64,000 nt of DNA from Paracnuella aquatica (GCF_003332885.2 NZ_QOWJ01000001.1:806001-870000), one strand, 5' to 3'; counted from the stretch's first letter, positions 42,495-51,470 are shown. Numbers and translations are program-made. Notes: a model not told the origin generated them from the letters alone.

Positions 42495-42719
42495 ATGAAA
42501 AACCGGTTTAAAGATTATATCGAATGGCAGATGTACGGAGTATGTACTGCTATTGGCAGCCGTATGGGCATTGCCACTTCAAAAATCCGCACCTGGTTTA
42601 TGTACCTGTCGTTTATTACCCTGGGTTCGCCGATCGTGGTGTATATGGTGCTGGCCTTTTGGATGAACATGAAAAGATATATATTGGCTGCCAGGCGCAA
42701 TCCATTATGGTATTTATGA
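42495..42719 (+). CDS. Small PspC-domain membrane protein
   Basis: A 74-residue protein made almost entirely of a PspC domain. It has a short helix with the small-residue motif MYGVCTAIGSRMGI, then TSKIRTWFMYLSF, and a membrane helix (about 34-57), ending in a basic tail. PspC-type proteins sense or buffer membrane stress; here no PspA or PspB is nearby. The stop is 10 bp before an AraC-type regulator on the same strand, so the two are probably co-transcribed. Confidence 0.83.
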   Translation: MKNRFKDYIEWQMYGVCTAIGSRMGIATSKIRTWFMYLSFITLGSPIVVYMVLAFWMNMKRYILAARRNPLWYL

Positions 42720-42729
42720 ATCGAACTCA

Positions 42730-43713
42730 ATGACAATATTCACCTACAAGCTCACCTCCTACAATGCTTTTCTGGACGAGTTTACCCGGTTTCTGGGCAT
42801 TACGCCCACCAACCAGGTAATGCGGCTGCCCGAAGAAATGGGCAGCGGCTTTATGAAGGCATTTTCGTTTGAAGGGATCGACGCCCTTGTATATGATATG
42901 ACCTTTCACCAGGAAATGCTGTTGAAACGGGAAAAGGAGAATACCGAGTTCTTTACACTCAATTACGATGAAGTAGCTGATCCCACGGGCATGCAGGTGA
43001 CCATTGAAAACGATTCATTTGAAGCCCCCGACCAGCGCAACGCTTATCTATACCTCACCTCTTCCCTGCTGGATTGGGATTTGGCGCTCCAGCAAAACGT
43101 AAACCTGAAAGGCCTGCGGGTGTACCTCACCCCCGACTGGCTGCGCAAATACCTGCGTGCCCCTGAAAAGGACGACATGCTGGAGCAGTATATTAAACTG
43201 AAAGCCGGCGGCATTTGGCAAAAAACCATTGATGTCGAATCAAAAGGCCTTACTTCCGAACTTCTTGCCGACCAGGAACAACCCCTGTTGTATTACCAGA
43301 ATAAGATGTTCCGGCTGGTGGAAGTGTTTTTCGATTGGCTGTACAACGAAATGCAACAGCACCCGGCACTGAAACTGCTTTCCCGCAGCGACATCATGGC
43401 CGCCCGCCGCATTGAAACGCTGCTCACCAAAGATGTAACAGTGCTGCCGCCCACCATCCGCGAAATGAGCCGGCAGTTTGCCATGAGCGAATCGAAATTG
43501 AAAAAGGTGTTCAAGGCAGTGTTTGGCTTGCCGCCTTACGAATATTTTCAAAAATACCGCATGCAAAAGGCCCGGCAGCTGCTGCTCACCGGCAACCATT
43601 CCATCAAAGATGTGGGCTACACTTTGGGGTATTCCAACCTCAGCAACTTTACGCTTGCCTTTAAAAAAGAATTTGGCCGCCTGCCTAGTGAAGTGCTGCG
43701 GGAGGGGAAATAG
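42730..43713 (+). CDS. AraC-family transcriptional regulator
   Basis: A 327-residue DNA-binding regulator. The C-terminal HTH_18 double helix-turn-helix (about 225-325) contains TIREMSRQFAMSESKLKKVF and the family signature region SIKDVGYTLGYSNLSNFTLAF followed by KEFGRLPSEVL. The N-terminal 200 residues form a non-cupin sensor-like domain typical of a Bacteroidota AraC subgroup; the ligand is unknown. It lies 10 bp after the PspC gene and is followed by a strong hairpin, so it probably forms a two-gene unit. Targets are not evident. Confidence 0.9.
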   Translation: MTIFTYKLTSYNAFLDEFTRFLGITPTNQVMRLPEEMGSGFMKAFSFEGIDALVYDMTFHQEMLLKREKENTEFFTLNYDEVADPTGMQVTIENDSFEAPDQRNAYLYLTSSLLDWDLALQQNVNLKGLRVYLTPDWLRKYLRAPEKDDMLEQYIKLKAGGIWQKTIDVESKGLTSELLADQEQPLLYYQNKMFRLVEVFFDWLYNEMQQHPALKLLSRSDIMAARRIETLLTKDVTVLPPTIREMSRQFAMSESKLKKVFKAVFGLPPYEYFQKYRMQKARQLLLTGNHSIKDVGYTLGYSNLSNFTLAFKKEFGRLPSEVLREGK

Positions 43714-43763
43714 TTTAGTGCAATGCCCATTTACTCCGGCTTTGCAAACAAGATGAAACTTAC

Positions 43764-43803
43764 CAAAACTGCCACACTGATTAGTGTGGCAGTTTTGTTT
43801 TTA
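43764..43803 (+). terminator. Terminator of the AraC-type gene
   Basis: A fifteen-bp perfect stem (43764-43778 with 43783-43797) and a GATT loop are followed by five T residues. Confidence 0.9.
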
Positions 43804-43916
43804 CGTAACCAGCTGCAATATTACTACTCGGCCTCTGTTGCGTCGCACACTTGTACGTTCAAGAATACTATTGCCCTTTACCATTGCATCGGTAGTAAAC
43901 CATTGCAATTTTTTAC

Positions 43917-44005
43917 CTGTCATGCCGAACTTGTTTCGGCATCCCCTTCTTTTTGCAGGGTTTATCAAATCAGAATGAGATGCCGAAACAAGTTCGGCAT
44001 GACAG
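43917..44005. repeat. Perfect 27-bp inverted repeat with self-palindromic arms
   Basis: The left arm 43917-43943 and right arm 43979-44005 are exact reverse complements. Each arm is also a hairpin (ATGCCGAA with TTCGGCAT around CTTGT). The spacer is 35 bp. The word GTCATGCCGAACTTG recalls a repeat common in Bacteroidota intergenic regions (from memory). Confidence 0.88.
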
Positions 44006-44092
44006 ACACTGACTGCGATAATTGTCCGCGTCACCATGGAATCATGCTCTTTCTTTCTAATACTTTCACTTACAAATCACGCTATTGACCCT

Positions 44093-44174
44093 GTCATCCT
44101 GCCGAAGGAAGGATCTGAGCTTACAACAATTTTACGCTTGCAATACTCAGATGCTTCGCTGCGCTCAGCATGAC
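44093..44174. repeat. Imperfect inverted repeat of a second type
   Basis: GTCATCCTGCCGAAGGAAGG at the left end (from 44093) faces an imperfect reverse complement at 44147-44174 (CTCAGATGCTTCGC onwards). The spacer is about 27 bp. The word GTCAT plus GGATCTGAG resembles another short intergenic repeat type. Confidence 0.7.
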
Positions 44175-44221
44175 ATTTGCGAAAACCAACTCCAAGACAT
44201 AAAGGCATTCAACTGCAAATA

Positions 44222-44251
44222 GAAAAGCCACAAAGGCTATCCCTTGTGGCT
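44222..44251 (-). terminator. Terminator of the cysteine desulfurase gene
   Basis: A stem of about ten bp with one bulge (44226-44236 with 44242-44251) is followed by TTTTCT on the minus strand. Confidence 0.7.
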
Positions 44252-44324
44252 ATTGATTATTTATTTAATTAACTGCATCCGCATCATTATCAAAATTAGG
44301 CTCCACTGAACAATAAAATTCAAC

Positions 44325-45521
44325 TCACAACAACTCCTGCAACTTACCCACCACCAAATCCACTTCCTCCTTCGTGTTAAACTTCGAAAAAGAAAAACGA
44401 ACAGTCACAGAATCTGTTTCCGGGTGCAGCGCTGAAATTACATGCGAACCCACACTGGCGCCGGACGAACAGGCCGAACCGCCGGATACGCAAATATTAT
44501 TGATGTCGAGGTTGAACAGCAAAAATTCCGCCTTTTCAGACTTTGGAAAAGAAACACTCAAAACCGTGTACAGCCCATCGTTCGAGCAATTGAACCGTAC
44601 ACCGGGAATGGTTGCCCGAAGCCGGTCGGCCATGTATTTTTTGAGCTCCAGTATATAAGCGCTGTCCTGCTCATAATGCGCCATGAACAATTCCAGCGCC
44701 TTCGTAAAACCTACAATGCCGTACACATTCTCGGTACCTGCCCGCATGTTGCGTTCCTGGCCACCGCCAAAAATAAATGGCTTGATGCTGACACGGTTGC
44801 TGACATACAAAACACCCACGCCTTTCGGGCCGTGAAATTTGTGTCCCGCACCAGAAATAAAATGAACAAAAATATTCTCAAGGTTGAGCGGGTAATGCCC
44901 AACCGTTTGCACACAATCCGAATGAAAAATAGCGTCAAATTTTTCGCAAATGGCGCCCACTTCTTTCAGCGGCAGCAGCGTACCAATTTCATTGTTGGCA
45001 TGCATCAGTGTGACCAGTGTTTGCACGCCTTCGGCTTTCTTCGCCTCCAATTGTGCAGCCAGGTCGGCCAGGTCCACACTACCGTCGCTGGTTAACCGAA
45101 CCATGCTCAGCGTCACCGCATTTGCCGCCGCATAATGCTCCACTGTGTGCAGCACCGCGTGGTGCTCAATGGGCGATGTGATGATATGCCGGCAACCCAG
45201 GTCGCGGATGGCAGCGGTTATGGCGGTGTTGTTGCTTTCGGTGCCGCCGCTGGTAAAAAAGATTTCGCTGGGGCGGGCACCCAGGGCTTTTGCTACCGAC
45301 TTCCGTGCATTTTCAATCGCCAGCCTTGTTTCGCGGCCGTACGAATAAATGGAAGAAGGATTGCCGAAATGGTCCTGTAAATAAGGCAGCATCGCCTGCA
45401 GCACCTGCGGATCAAGTGGCGTAGTGGCCGCATTATCGAGGTAAATACGGGTAACAGCGGCCTTGCCCGTGCCGGTAGCGTTTACATTATTTACTGGCGC
45501 TGTTAGCGAAATGTCATTCAT
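44325..45521 (-). CDS. Cysteine desulfurase (NifS/IscS family, class V aminotransferase)
   Basis: PLP enzyme that removes sulfur from cysteine for Fe-S clusters and thionucleosides. The 398 residues include IYLDNAATTPLDP at the N-terminus, the PLP-stacking histidine in SPIEHHAVLHT, the Schiff-base lysine in SGAGHKFHGPKG and the catalytic cysteine loop SGGSACSSGASVGSHV. The short extended loop form favours the IscS/NifS (group I) type. It lies 60 bp downstream of glmM on the same strand and may be co-transcribed. Which assembly system it serves cannot be read here; an A-type carrier is at 1619-1963. Confidence 0.95.
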   Translation of the reverse strand: MNDISLTAPVNNVNATGTGKAAVTRIYLDNAATTPLDPQVLQAMLPYLQDHFGNPSSIYSYGRETRLAIENARKSVAKALGARPSEIFFTSGGTESNNTAITAAIRDLGCRHIITSPIEHHAVLHTVEHYAAANAVTLSMVRLTSDGSVDLADLAAQLEAKKAEGVQTLVTLMHANNEIGTLLPLKEVGAICEKFDAIFHSDCVQTVGHYPLNLENIFVHFISGAGHKFHGPKGVGVLYVSNRVSIKPFIFGGGQERNMRAGTENVYGIVGFTKALELFMAHYEQDSAYILELKKYMADRLRATIPGVRFNCSNDGLYTVLSVSFPKSEKAEFLLFNLDINNICVSGGSACSSGASVGSHVISALHPETDSVTVRFSFSKFNTKEEVDLVVGKLQELL

Positions 45522-45581
45522 GGTGCTGTGTTGAACAATACAAAAGTGGAAAACAGATTCAATGGCAGGCGATGCATTGCC

Positions 45582-46973
45582 TTATATCGCTTCCCTGATG
45601 TCCTGCATCAGCCGGTTGGCAATATTATTCGCGGTCGTTTCAAACGAGCTTTCGGCATAAATGCGGATGATGGGCTCGGTGTTTGACGTACGCAGGTGCA
45701 CCCAGTCGGTATCAAACTCGATCTTCAGCCCGTCCTCTGTATTAATTGGATTGTTCTTGTATTTTTTCTGGATTTTCTCAAAGATCAAACCCACGTCCAG
45801 GCCGGTCTCCAGCTCAATTTTATTTTTCGAAATAAAATAGTCGGGGTAGTTGCCGCGGAACGATTTCAGGCCTTTCTTGAAACCTGCAAAATGCGACAGG
45901 AACAGCGCAATGCCAATCAACGCATCGCGGCCATAATGGAAGTCCGGTACAATGATGCCGCCGTTACCTTCACCACCAATCACCGCCTGTACATCTTTCA
46001 TGCGCTGCACCACATTTACTTCACCAACAGCAGATGGAAAATATTCACCGCCGGCTTTCAGGGTAATTTCTTTTAGCGCCTTGGTGCTACTCATATTGCT
46101 CACGGTGTTGCCTTTGCGGTGCTGCAATACATAGTCGGCCACAGCCACCAATGTATATTCTTCGCCAAACATAGAACCGTCTTCGCAAACAAAGCAAAGG
46201 CGGTCAACATCGGGGTCAACGGCAATACCAAAATCAGCATTTTGCTTCACCACTTCGTTGCTCAACGCGGTGAGGTGCTGGGGCAGCGGCTCGGGGTTGT
46301 GTGCAAAACGGCCACTGTTGTCGCCATGCAGCACAATTACTTCCGATACGCCCAATGCTTTCAGCAACTGCGGCACCACCAATGCACCAGTCGAGTTGAT
46401 ACAATCAACCACCACTTTATAACCTTTCGCCGCAATGGCATCGCGGTTAATGAGCGGGTATTCCAGCACCAGGTCAATATGTTTTTGCAGGTAGTCGCCG
46501 GCAGCCACGATTTTACCCAGCTTTTCCACTGCAGCAAATTGGATATCACCGGCTTCAGCGCGCCGCAGTACTTCGGCGCCAACTGCGGCGTCAATAAATT
46601 CGCCTTCGCTATTCAGCAGCTTCAAAGCATTCCATTCTTTTGGGTTGTGGCTCGCGGTTAAAATAACGCCACCAGTTGCGCCTTCGAGCTTCGTAGCAAT
46701 CTCCACAGTTGGCGTGGTGGAATAACCAAGGTCAATTACCTCGACACCCAGGCCCACCAAGGTGTTGCTCACAAGCGCACTCACCATATCACCGGAAATA
46801 CGGCCATCGCGACCCAGAACGATCCGGGCCGGAACTGTTTTATCCTCGCGGTTTTCGCATAAAATGCTGCCGTAGGCGGCCGTAAATTTTACAATATCGA
46901 TCGGGGAAAGGGTTTCGCCGGGCTTGCCGCCAATGGTACCTCTGATACCGGAAATGCTCTTAATCAGTGCCAC
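45582..46973 (-). CDS. glmM: Phosphoglucosamine mutase-type phosphohexomutase
   Basis: Converts glucosamine-6-phosphate to glucosamine-1-phosphate for UDP-GlcNAc, peptidoglycan and LPS synthesis. It has the phosphoserine loop TASHNP, the metal loop DPDVDRLCFV, the sugar loop GEGNGGIIVP and the phosphate-binding C-terminal RTSNTEPIIRIYAE. Start is GTG at 46973, which gives the typical N-terminus (initiator)ALIKSISGIRGTIGG of Bacteroidota enzymes and 463 residues; the longer frame starting at TTG 47039 is rejected. A phosphoglucomutase or phosphomannomutase activity is possible within the family. It sits between a sulfatase-like envelope enzyme upstream and cysteine desulfurase downstream on the same strand. 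Confidence 0.88.
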   Translation of the reverse strand: MALIKSISGIRGTIGGKPGETLSPIDIVKFTAAYGSILCENREDKTVPARIVLGRDGRISGDMVSALVSNTLVGLGVEVIDLGYSTTPTVEIATKLEGATGGVILTASHNPKEWNALKLLNSEGEFIDAAVGAEVLRRAEAGDIQFAAVEKLGKIVAAGDYLQKHIDLVLEYPLINRDAIAAKGYKVVVDCINSTGALVVPQLLKALGVSEVIVLHGDNSGRFAHNPEPLPQHLTALSNEVVKQNADFGIAVDPDVDRLCFVCEDGSMFGEEYTLVAVADYVLQHRKGNTVSNMSSTKALKEITLKAGGEYFPSAVGEVNVVQRMKDVQAVIGGEGNGGIIVPDFHYGRDALIGIALFLSHFAGFKKGLKSFRGNYPDYFISKNKIELETGLDVGLIFEKIQKKYKNNPINTEDGLKIEFDTDWVHLRTSNTEPIIRIYAESSFETTANNIANRLMQDIREAI

Positions 46974-47079
46974 GAAATAATTAAATTTTGGGTGGCAAAA
47001 ATACGAGTTTGCTGGCTGTTTTTTCCGGATTAAGTCCAAAGCTGCGCAAATTGGCGCAAGATTCCGCAGTCGGTTTTCC

Positions 47080-49098
47080 CTATTTCGACGGCCGGCCCGT
47101 TGCCAGGCCCGGCTTTGCCGCTATGTTATTTTTTGGCTTATTGTTGAGCAGCATCCACTTGGCCGTTTCGTAATAGGCAGTGGTGACGCCAGAAAGTTTT
47201 TGCCGGATGCTGTCTACCTGCGCGTTGGTAAAATTCCTGCCCGGCATCGGATGCACCTCTTCTTTTTGGAAATTGAGATTTTTGGTAAAATAAAAATCAT
47301 TGGTAGCGATGCCTATTTGCCCTTCATCGTGGTAAATAATAAAGGCATGGTCATTCTTTTTATTGCGTTGCAACAAGTTGCGGCCCAACGTGGTGTTGTT
47401 ATAAGAAATGCCGGCTAACCCAGCTATGGTGGGCAGTACGTCTATTTGAGAAACCACTTCGCTTCGTTTTTCACTCAAAGTTTTACCCGGCGTATAAAAC
47501 AGCAGGGGCACATGCTCATCGGTCAGGCGTTCGGAGGTCCAAAGCTCGGGATAAACCGCCCGTGCATTTCCGGAAACGCCATGGTCGCCCACAAAAACAA
47601 ACACCGTGTTTTGGAAATAGGGCTCTTGCTGCGCAGCCTCCATAAACTTGCGGAAACTATAATCGGCATAGCGGAATGCATTGTACTCGCCTTCCGATTC
47701 AAAACCAAAATGCCTGAGCGAATCGAGGCTCAGTTTAACAGGCGGAAAATCCAGCGTATCTGCCGCAGGAATGGCAAACGGACGATGGTTGTTGGCTGTT
47801 TGGATGATGGCAAAAAATGGCGCCTTCTTTTGCGCCAGCACATTGTTGGCTTCGAGGAACAGGTCTTTGTCGGAAATACCCCACACATTTACCGGCTTCG
47901 ACTTAAAGCTGCCCTCGGCGTGCATTTGGAGGCCTTCAATATTACTAAGCAGCCCTTCAAAATTGTTGAACTTAGGGCTGCCGCCTAAAAAGTACAATTT
48001 CTCATACCCTTTAAAATCGTTGATAATGGTATGTTGCTGCAGCGCTTCGGGGTTGCGGGTACTGAACTTTGACAATTGTACATCTGGAATGCCGGTGAGC
48101 AGTGCAAACAGGCCACGGGCTGTGGAAAAATGCGGGGTAAAACAGCGTTCGAAAAACAAGCCGCGCTGCGCCAGCGAATCGAAATAAGGCGTGGTATTGA
48201 GCGGGTTTCCGCTCATGCTGCTTTTGTACATGCTGAACGACTCGCAGAGCACCAACACTATATTTGGTTGCTGCAGGCCCAACTGCGATGCTGCTGGCGC
48301 TGTGGGCACCACATTTTGCAGAGGTATTTCCTTACCCAACCATTCGGACACAACGGGAAATGCCTGTTGCGCTTTGGAATCGTTTACATCTGGTTTCCGG
48401 AATTTAAGCGTGGTAAAAAAGTTCTGCAGCGGGTTCAGCGCTAAGTACGACCGGAAACTATCCTGCAACACAAAAGCTTCTTTCCAGGTGAGTGGTTTTA
48501 GCCCCACCCTGCCATAAACGGCGATCGCTAACGGCAACAATGCCACCAGGAAAGGCCATCGACGGTACCGTATCCGGCGCCCATCGGTATGGGCAGTTAC
48601 ATAATAATGCGTTCGCTGAAACATCCATTGGAGCAACACCACGGCCAACACCAACGCCAGGATCAGCCACACCATTGGGTAGCTTTGCCACAGCATTACG
48701 GCCGAAATGCCCGGATCTTCGGCAAAGTTGAGCGCCGAAGCATTGAGTCTTGTTTTGTTATAAGAAAAACAGCCGAAGTCAGCAGCAAAGAAAAAAATGA
48801 CAAAAAAAGTGGCTGCGGCCAGGTAGGCCGTCCAGATGCGGGTGTTGCGTCGGGAGTAAAACGGCGAATATTCGGGCCGCAGGCTCACAAGCACAATGGG
48901 CAGCAAAACCAGCCCGATCCAACGCAGATCGTAGCGCAGGCCCAGCCAAAATGTTGGCCACAGATGGTCCACCGGCTCACCTTCGGGGCGAAAGGCGACG
49001 AACGTAGCCAGCCGGAACAACGTAAACATCAATATAAAAATGCCCAACAGGTTTACCACCCACAACAGGGTTTTGGGCAACTTCATTTTTACTAACAT
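47080..49098 (-). CDS. LTA synthase-family sulfatase (phosphoglycerol transferase-like)
   Basis: Inner-membrane protein of 672 residues: five helices in the first 200 residues, then a periplasmic sulfatase-fold domain (about 275-600). Catalytic-site motifs are visible: NIVLVLCESFSMYKSS with the metal glutamate, the nucleophile region CFTPHFSTARGLFALLTGIP, and the metal-binding FVFVGDHGVSG. Relatives transfer phosphoglycerol or phosphoethanolamine to envelope polymers; Gram-negative members modify glucans or lipids. The true substrate is unknown. The stop is 107 bp before glmM on the same strand, and a shared envelope role is plausible. A start four codons later at MKLPKTLLW is also possible. 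Confidence 0.87.
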   Translation of the reverse strand: MLVKMKLPKTLLWVVNLLGIFILMFTLFRLATFVAFRPEGEPVDHLWPTFWLGLRYDLRWIGLVLLPIVLVSLRPEYSPFYSRRNTRIWTAYLAAATFFVIFFFAADFGCFSYNKTRLNASALNFAEDPGISAVMLWQSYPMVWLILALVLAVVLLQWMFQRTHYYVTAHTDGRRIRYRRWPFLVALLPLAIAVYGRVGLKPLTWKEAFVLQDSFRSYLALNPLQNFFTTLKFRKPDVNDSKAQQAFPVVSEWLGKEIPLQNVVPTAPAASQLGLQQPNIVLVLCESFSMYKSSMSGNPLNTTPYFDSLAQRGLFFERCFTPHFSTARGLFALLTGIPDVQLSKFSTRNPEALQQHTIINDFKGYEKLYFLGGSPKFNNFEGLLSNIEGLQMHAEGSFKSKPVNVWGISDKDLFLEANNVLAQKKAPFFAIIQTANNHRPFAIPAADTLDFPPVKLSLDSLRHFGFESEGEYNAFRYADYSFRKFMEAAQQEPYFQNTVFVFVGDHGVSGNARAVYPELWTSERLTDEHVPLLFYTPGKTLSEKRSEVVSQIDVLPTIAGLAGISYNNTTLGRNLLQRNKKNDHAFIIYHDEGQIGIATNDFYFTKNLNFQKEEVHPMPGRNFTNAQVDSIRQKLSGVTTAYYETAKWMLLNNKPKNNIAAKPGLATGRPSK

Positions 49099-49258
49099 GG
49101 CAAATGAGAATGTCCGATGTCAGCCGTCCGAGGTCCGAAGATGAGCAGTATATTCTCCTCAGTTCGGACCTTGAACCCCTGACATTTTCAGTTTATTGCA
49201 AAAAAACGACAAAAACGCCATCGGCACCGGCTTATTAGACGAGTGGTACCATTTAGCT

Positions 49259-49266
49259 TACATTTG
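49259..49266 (+). promoter_or_regulatory. -7 box candidate for the PAP2 gene
   Basis: TACATTTG ends four bases before the ATG at 49271. If used, transcription would begin at or near the start codon. No clear -33 element was found. Confidence 0.38.
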
Positions 49267-49270
49267 CCGC

Positions 49271-49876
49271 ATGTTGCGTGTTGAAATACTGGCCACCTTT
49301 TTTCAAACCCTGGTAAACTGGGACAAGCAGTTGTTCCAGCAACTCAACAGCGGGTGGACCAATCCGGTATTTGATTTCATTCTCCCTTACTTCCGCGATC
49401 CTGTTTTTTGGGCACCCTTGTACCTGCTCATGGTGTCGTTTATGCTGCTCAATTATGGCAAAAAAGGTTTTTGGTGGAGCATTGCCTTTTTATGCACGCT
49501 AGCCATTACCGACATGGTAGGCCACCGTGTTTTTAAAGAAGGTTTTGAGCGGCTGCGCCCCTGCCGCGATCCGGAGTTTTTCCATAATGTACGCCTGCTG
49601 GTGCGCACCTGCTCGGGCGGATTTAGTTTTACCTCAAACCATGCCGCCAACCATTTTGGCGTGGCTACGTTTGTGAGTGCCACCATGTACCCCACCTTCA
49701 AGCGTTGGATTTATTTATTTTACCTCTGGGCCTTTTTGGTATCTTATGCACAGATTTATGTGGGGGTGCACTACCCTGGCGATATCCTGGGCGGTGCATT
49801 GCTGGGTGTGCTGGCAGGATTGTTGACAGCAACCTTTTTCAACAACAAATCGGGAACCATTAAATTAGCAGTTTAA
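49271..49876 (+). CDS. PAP2-family membrane phosphatase
   Basis: A 201-residue membrane phosphatase, by family acting on lipid phosphates such as undecaprenyl pyrophosphate or phosphatidylglycerol phosphate. PAP2 motif 1 is KEGFERLRPCRDP, motif 2 is the SNH variant SFTSNHAANHFG, and motif 3 is YAQIYVGVHYPGDILGG with the catalytic histidine and aspartate. About five helices. The ATG at 49271 follows a -7 box; an upstream frame from 49196 would add 25 non-membrane residues and lacks support. A hairpin with a T-run follows at 49948. It may recycle the lipid carrier for envelope synthesis (inference). Confidence 0.9.
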   Translation: MLRVEILATFFQTLVNWDKQLFQQLNSGWTNPVFDFILPYFRDPVFWAPLYLLMVSFMLLNYGKKGFWWSIAFLCTLAITDMVGHRVFKEGFERLRPCRDPEFFHNVRLLVRTCSGGFSFTSNHAANHFGVATFVSATMYPTFKRWIYLFYLWAFLVSYAQIYVGVHYPGDILGGALLGVLAGLLTATFFNNKSGTIKLAV

Positions 49877-49947
49877 AACCACTGCGACTTACCGCCCCGT
49901 TTAAACAATGTTTGCACATAACGTGGCAAAAGGCTTGCAGGTAAACA

Positions 49948-49992
49948 GCAAAAGCTGATAGCTTAGGATGGGGCTTTTGCCCTTATTTTTTT
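49948..49992 (+). terminator. Probable terminator after the PAP2 gene
   Basis: An eight-bp stem (49948-49955 with 49973-49980) with a 17-nt loop is followed by seven T residues starting five bases later. Moderate. Confidence 0.55.
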
Positions 49993-50008
49993 ACTAATTA
50001 ACCCCTAA

Positions 50009-51304
50009 ATGGAAATCTTTATATTGCTCGTGCTTTTTATTATCAATGGCTTGTTTTCCATGTCGGAAATTGCCTTGGTATCGGCTCGTAAAGCACGGCT
50101 GGAGTCCCAGGCCAACAAAGGAAACAAAGCCGCCAAAGAAGCGCTGGCACTGGCCAATAATCCCGATACATTTCTTTCTACTGTACAAATCGGCATCACC
50201 CTTATCGGCATTTTCACCGGTATTTATTCCGGCGAAAAACTGACGGATGATTTTAAAAAATTTCTCGACTCCTACCTCGGTGAAAAAACATTCAACGAAG
50301 GCTTGGCTACGGCATTGATCGTTATTGTTGTTACTTATTTCTCGCTGATTCTCGGCGAACTGGTGCCAAAAAGGCTGGGCATGTCGCGGCCCGAAGCCAT
50401 TGCCAAAATAATGGCCAAGCCGATGCGGATCCTCAGCATCATCACCTACCCTTTTATTTGGTTGTTGAGTAAATCGTCAACGCTATTTGTGCGGCTGTTT
50501 CGCATAAAGGCCAGCGACAACCAGGTAACGGAAGAAGAAATCAAAGCCATTATTTCGGAAGGCACCGAACACGGCGCTATTGAAGAAGCAGAGCAGGAAA
50601 TCATTGAGCGGGTATTTCATCTGGGCGACCGCAACATTACTTCGCTGATGACGCACCGCAGCGATATTATTTGGTTTGATGTGAACGATACAGAAGTGCG
50701 CATCCGCGAAAAAATATTTACCGACCCGCATACGGTGTACCCCATTTGCGACGGTGCAATCGACAACGTAAAAGGCATCATTTCCATTAAAGACCTGTAT
50801 GTAACCAACGACCACACCAAGTTTGGCCAGATGATGAAGCCTGCCCTTTTTGTGCCTGAAAACAACACGGCGTACCAAGTAATGGAAAAGTTCAAGGAAT
50901 CGAAGCAACAAAGCTGCTTTATTGTGGATGAATACGGCTCCGTGCAAGGCATGATTACAATGAACGACATTATGGAAGCCATTGTTGGCGACCTGCCCGA
51001 AACCGACATCGACGACTACGCCATTGTGGAACGCGAAGACGGCTCGCTGCTGGTAGATGCACAGATTCCGTTTTACAATTTCCTGAGCCGCTTTGATAAA
51101 ACCGATTGGTTGAACGAAGAAGACCAGGAATTTGATACGCTTGCCGGTTGCATTTTGCACGAGTTGGAGCGCATCCCGGTTACCGGCGACAAGCTGGAGT
51201 GGCGCGGTTTTACGTTCGAGATCATGGATATGGATGGACACCGAATTGACAAAGTGCTGGTAACGCCCAGCCAGGAAATTTTGGAGTCGATGGAGGAAGA
51301 ATAA
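50009..51304 (+). CDS. CNNM/CBS/CorC_HlyC domain membrane protein (hemolysin family)
   Basis: A 431-residue inner-membrane protein. It has a CNNM (DUF21) domain with three to four helices (about 1-195, including SEIALVSARKARLE), then a pair of CBS domains (about 205-325; SLMTHRSDIIWFDVNDTE and SKQQSCFIVDEYGSVQGMITMNDIM). A C-terminal CorC_HlyC domain follows (about 340-425; DTLAGCILHELERIP). The family is implicated in magnesium or cobalt efflux and resistance; the name hemolysin C is historical. It is probably monocistronic, with a hairpin at 51325. Confidence 0.93.
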   Translation: MEIFILLVLFIINGLFSMSEIALVSARKARLESQANKGNKAAKEALALANNPDTFLSTVQIGITLIGIFTGIYSGEKLTDDFKKFLDSYLGEKTFNEGLATALIVIVVTYFSLILGELVPKRLGMSRPEAIAKIMAKPMRILSIITYPFIWLLSKSSTLFVRLFRIKASDNQVTEEEIKAIISEGTEHGAIEEAEQEIIERVFHLGDRNITSLMTHRSDIIWFDVNDTEVRIREKIFTDPHTVYPICDGAIDNVKGIISIKDLYVTNDHTKFGQMMKPALFVPENNTAYQVMEKFKESKQQSCFIVDEYGSVQGMITMNDIMEAIVGDLPETDIDDYAIVEREDGSLLVDAQIPFYNFLSRFDKTDWLNEEDQEFDTLAGCILHELERIPVTGDKLEWRGFTFEIMDMDGHRIDKVLVTPSQEILESMEEE

Positions 51305-51324
51305 ATCAACTTTTTAAAATAGTG

Positions 51325-51350
51325 AAACCGGAACTTAGCTTCCGGTTTTT
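51325..51350 (+). terminator. Rho-independent terminator
   Basis: A nine-bp stem (51325-51333 with 51340-51348), a 6-nt loop and a T-run, 20 bp after the CNNM/CorC-type gene. Confidence 0.85.
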
Positions 51351-51470
51351 CTATTAAAAAAATGCGGATGCACAGTAAATAAATTGAGCGATCAAGTACA
51401 CAAGAATTTTATTTTTAGTGGATTAAACGAGTCACTTCACGAACATCAAACCAACAATTGAAAACAATCC

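Larger units (their letters stand above)
43714..44324. other. Gene-free interval with intergenic repeats, 611 bp
   Basis: This holds the AraC terminator (43764), a perfect 27-bp inverted repeat (43917-44005), an imperfect inverted repeat (44093-44174) and the terminator of the converging cysteine desulfurase (44222). Short open frames across it run through the palindromes and are not protein-like. Confidence 0.75.

Noticed and set aside
43723-44088. 121-residue open frame across the repeat region
   Set aside because: It reads through a terminator and a perfect inverted repeat; the product has no plausible fold.
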